Assembly (NCBI GenBank): GCA_016215765.1
Contig: JACRHY010000030.1
Location: 1-12,726 of the forward strand
DNA length: 12,726 nt
Direction: 5' to 3'
Origin: Parcubacteria group bacterium
Lineage (GTDB): Bacteria; Patescibacteriota; Minisyncoccia; UBA6257; JACRHY01
Made by a program: the position numbers and the translations under genes
Part shown: in pieces, positions 12,031-12,726 of the stretch
Position numbering within the stretch: position 1 is the stretch's first letter
How the letters are laid out: every line of letters starts with the position of its first letter
Notes under the pieces: model-generated
The model's input: the letters and a program-made list of their open reading frames with translations, nothing else
Database searches by the model: none
Told to the model about the DNA's origin: nothing

Positions 12031-12181
12031 CCAGTGCTTCGCACCGGAATTTTCAATGACCAATTTTCAATTTTCATTGAATTTTCAATGACTAAATTTT
12101 CAAACGTTTGAAAATTATTTCATTGGTTAATTTTTTGAAAATTGTAAATTAAAAATTGGAAATTCTCGCGCGGAGCAGTGG
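12031..12181 (+). repeat. rRNA insertion element, copy 1 (151 nt)
   Basis: It follows an intact short hairpin TGCCGTG/CACGGCA (12011-12029) and sits about where E. coli has helix 10 (near positions 150-176). It begins CCAGTGCTTCGCAC, has an A+T-rich core, and shows the perfect 18-base palindrome TTTTCAAACGTTTGAAAA at its centre. Over the first 135 bases it differs from copy 2 at six positions; the last 16 bases are more diverged. The ends are partly complementary, so it probably folds as one long hairpin on top of the rRNA helix, or is cut out of the mature RNA. Confidence 0.88.
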
Positions 12182-12234
12182 AGCGCACCCGCTGAAGTGA
12201 AACATCTCAGTAAGCGGAGGAAAAGAAAATAACG

Positions 12235-12385
12235 CCAGTGCTTCGCACTGGAATTTTCAATGACCAATTCCCAATTTTCATTGAATTTTCAATGACTAAA
12301 TTTTCAAACGCTTGGAAATTATTTCATTGATTAATTTTTTGAAAATTGTAAATTAAAAATTGGAAATTCCAATGCGAAGCATTGG
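12235..12385 (+). repeat. rRNA insertion element, copy 2 (151 nt)
   Basis: It is the same length as copy 1 and aligns without gaps (about 139 of 151 identical by eye). It interrupts the AAAGAAATCAACCGAGATTCC region of E. coli (about 223-235). Its ends form a terminal inverted repeat of 27 bases with three differences, two of them G-U compatible. Each end is also itself a mini-hairpin: CCAGTGC-TTC-GCACTGG (12235-12251) and CCAATGC-GAA-GCATTGG (12369-12385). No target duplication is obvious. The central palindrome is degraded compared with copy 1. Confidence 0.88.
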
Positions 12386-12432
12386 CACATTCCCCAAGTA
12401 GCGGCGAGCGAAAAGGGAAGAGCCCAAACTCA

Positions 12433-12458
12433 TTAAAATTTTCGCAAGAAAATTTTAA
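12433..12458 (+). other. AT-rich tetraloop hairpin in 23S domain I
   Basis: TTAAAATTTTC and GAAAATTTTAA form a perfect 11-bp stem with a GCAA (GNRA) tetraloop. It sits where Bacillus has the CCAAGAGG/CCTCTTGG helix, so it is an ordinary rRNA helix with unusual A+T composition. Confidence 0.75.
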
Positions 12459-12489
12459 CGGGGGTTATAAGGTGAGGACATTCTTTGCT

Positions 12490-12522
12490 TTTCACAAAGC
12501 GTCCTTCGGACGTTTTGTGAAA
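12490..12522 (+). other. Extended 15-bp hairpin in 23S domain I
   Basis: TTTCACAAA (12490-12498) pairs with TTTGTGAAA (12514-12522), and CGTCC with GGACG continues to a TTC loop, giving 15 pairs with one G-U. It lies between GGTGAGGACATTC and AAGAGTTACAAAATGA, where Bacillus 23S has only a short loop, so it is a lineage-specific extension. Confidence 0.7.
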
Positions 12523-12726
12523 TCGCGAAGAGAAGAGTTACAAAATGATTTGCTAGTCGAAGCCGCTGGAAAGCGGCGCCAAAGACGGTGATAGCCCGGT
12601 AGGCGAAAGCGGATCAACTCTTGTTTTCATCCTTGAGTACCCCGGGGTCAGAACGCCCCGTGGGAATTAACGAGTACTATCTCGTAAGGCTAAATACACT
12701 TTGTGATCGATAGTGAACTAGTACCG

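Larger units (their letters stand above)
11880..12726 (+). rRNA. rrl: 23S ribosomal RNA, 5' part (cut by the window end)
   Basis: Conserved domain I landmarks appear in order: TTAAGGGCGTACGGTGGATG near the 5' end, GGCGATGAAGGACGTGG, GATTTCCGAATGGG (compare E. coli GATTTCCGAATGGGG), CTGAAGTGAAACATCT, GGAGGAAAAGAAAATAAC, AAGTAGCGGCGAGCGAAAAGG, GCTGGAAAGCGGCGCCAAAG, and AAGGCTAAATAC with GATAGTGAACTAGTACCG at the right edge. The 5' end is placed near 11880 by comparison with Bacillus and E. coli and may be off by several bases. The segment covers about the first 450-460 E. coli positions but takes 847 bases, because two 151-nt elements and some lengthened hairpins are inserted. No 16S gene precedes it. 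Confidence 0.96.

Noticed and set aside
12382..12591. 69-codon frame inside the 23S gene, considered as an IVS-encoded protein
   Set aside because: It is read from conserved 23S sequence itself (the AGTAGCGGCGAGCG region), has no SD and no homing-endonuclease motif.

Overview
The window looks like chromosomal DNA of a Patescibacteria (CPR) member, most likely from the Parcubacteria side. This is inference: it rests on intergenic filler of the 'ctaaattctaaatt' and 'attttcaattttca' kind, a 23S rRNA gene carrying insertions, short non-coding gaps with isolated hairpins, and the mixed presence and absence of Shine-Dalgarno (SD) sites. The genome appears to be about half G+C. No phage, plasmid, CRISPR or classical insertion-sequence genes are seen.

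Layout, left to right. Positions 1-236 are non-coding and hold a two-copy tandem repeat with hairpins, probably the terminator region of recG. RecG helicase (237-2393, minus) is divergent from an unrecognised 220-residue protein (2489-3151, plus) that has a near-consensus promoter, an SD and a terminator. After a 300-base gap comes a B12-binding-type radical SAM enzyme (3480-4946) with a strong SD and terminator. Next is a tRNA-Ala(CGC) preceded by an inverted repeat (5051-5187). Positions 5450-9291 form a likely operon of an AhpC peroxiredoxin, an 804-residue fusion of a polyprenyl-phosphate mannose synthase-like GT2 domain to a GT-C membrane glycosyltransferase, and a class IV aminotransferase. 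The operon runs head-on into a LOG-family nucleotide hydrolase (9288-9992, minus), with the two stop codons overlapping. A membrane protein of the conserved-TM-helix, MscS-related type follows (10240-10926).

The right end is the unusual part. A 55-residue, two-helix membrane protein (11243-11410, minus) is encoded by DNA of about two-thirds G+C with very strong expression signals. A perfect 32-bp palindrome separates its promoter from a consensus promoter pointing right. That promoter drives a roughly 260-nt leader containing a terminator-like hairpin with a competing upstream stem, and then the 5' part of a 23S rRNA gene (about 11880 to beyond the window). No 16S gene lies upstream in the window, so the 23S appears to be transcribed on its own. 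Inside its first domain are two copies of a 151-nt, AT-rich element with inverted ends, inserted at two different places and about 92% identical.

Functionally most genes are housekeeping: recombination and repair, peroxide detoxification, glycan transfer, amino-acid metabolism and nucleotide salvage. The best candidates for new biology are the paired rRNA insertions, the rRNA leader, the 32-bp palindrome and the small membrane protein beside it. All functional calls come from reading motifs by eye; no database search was run.
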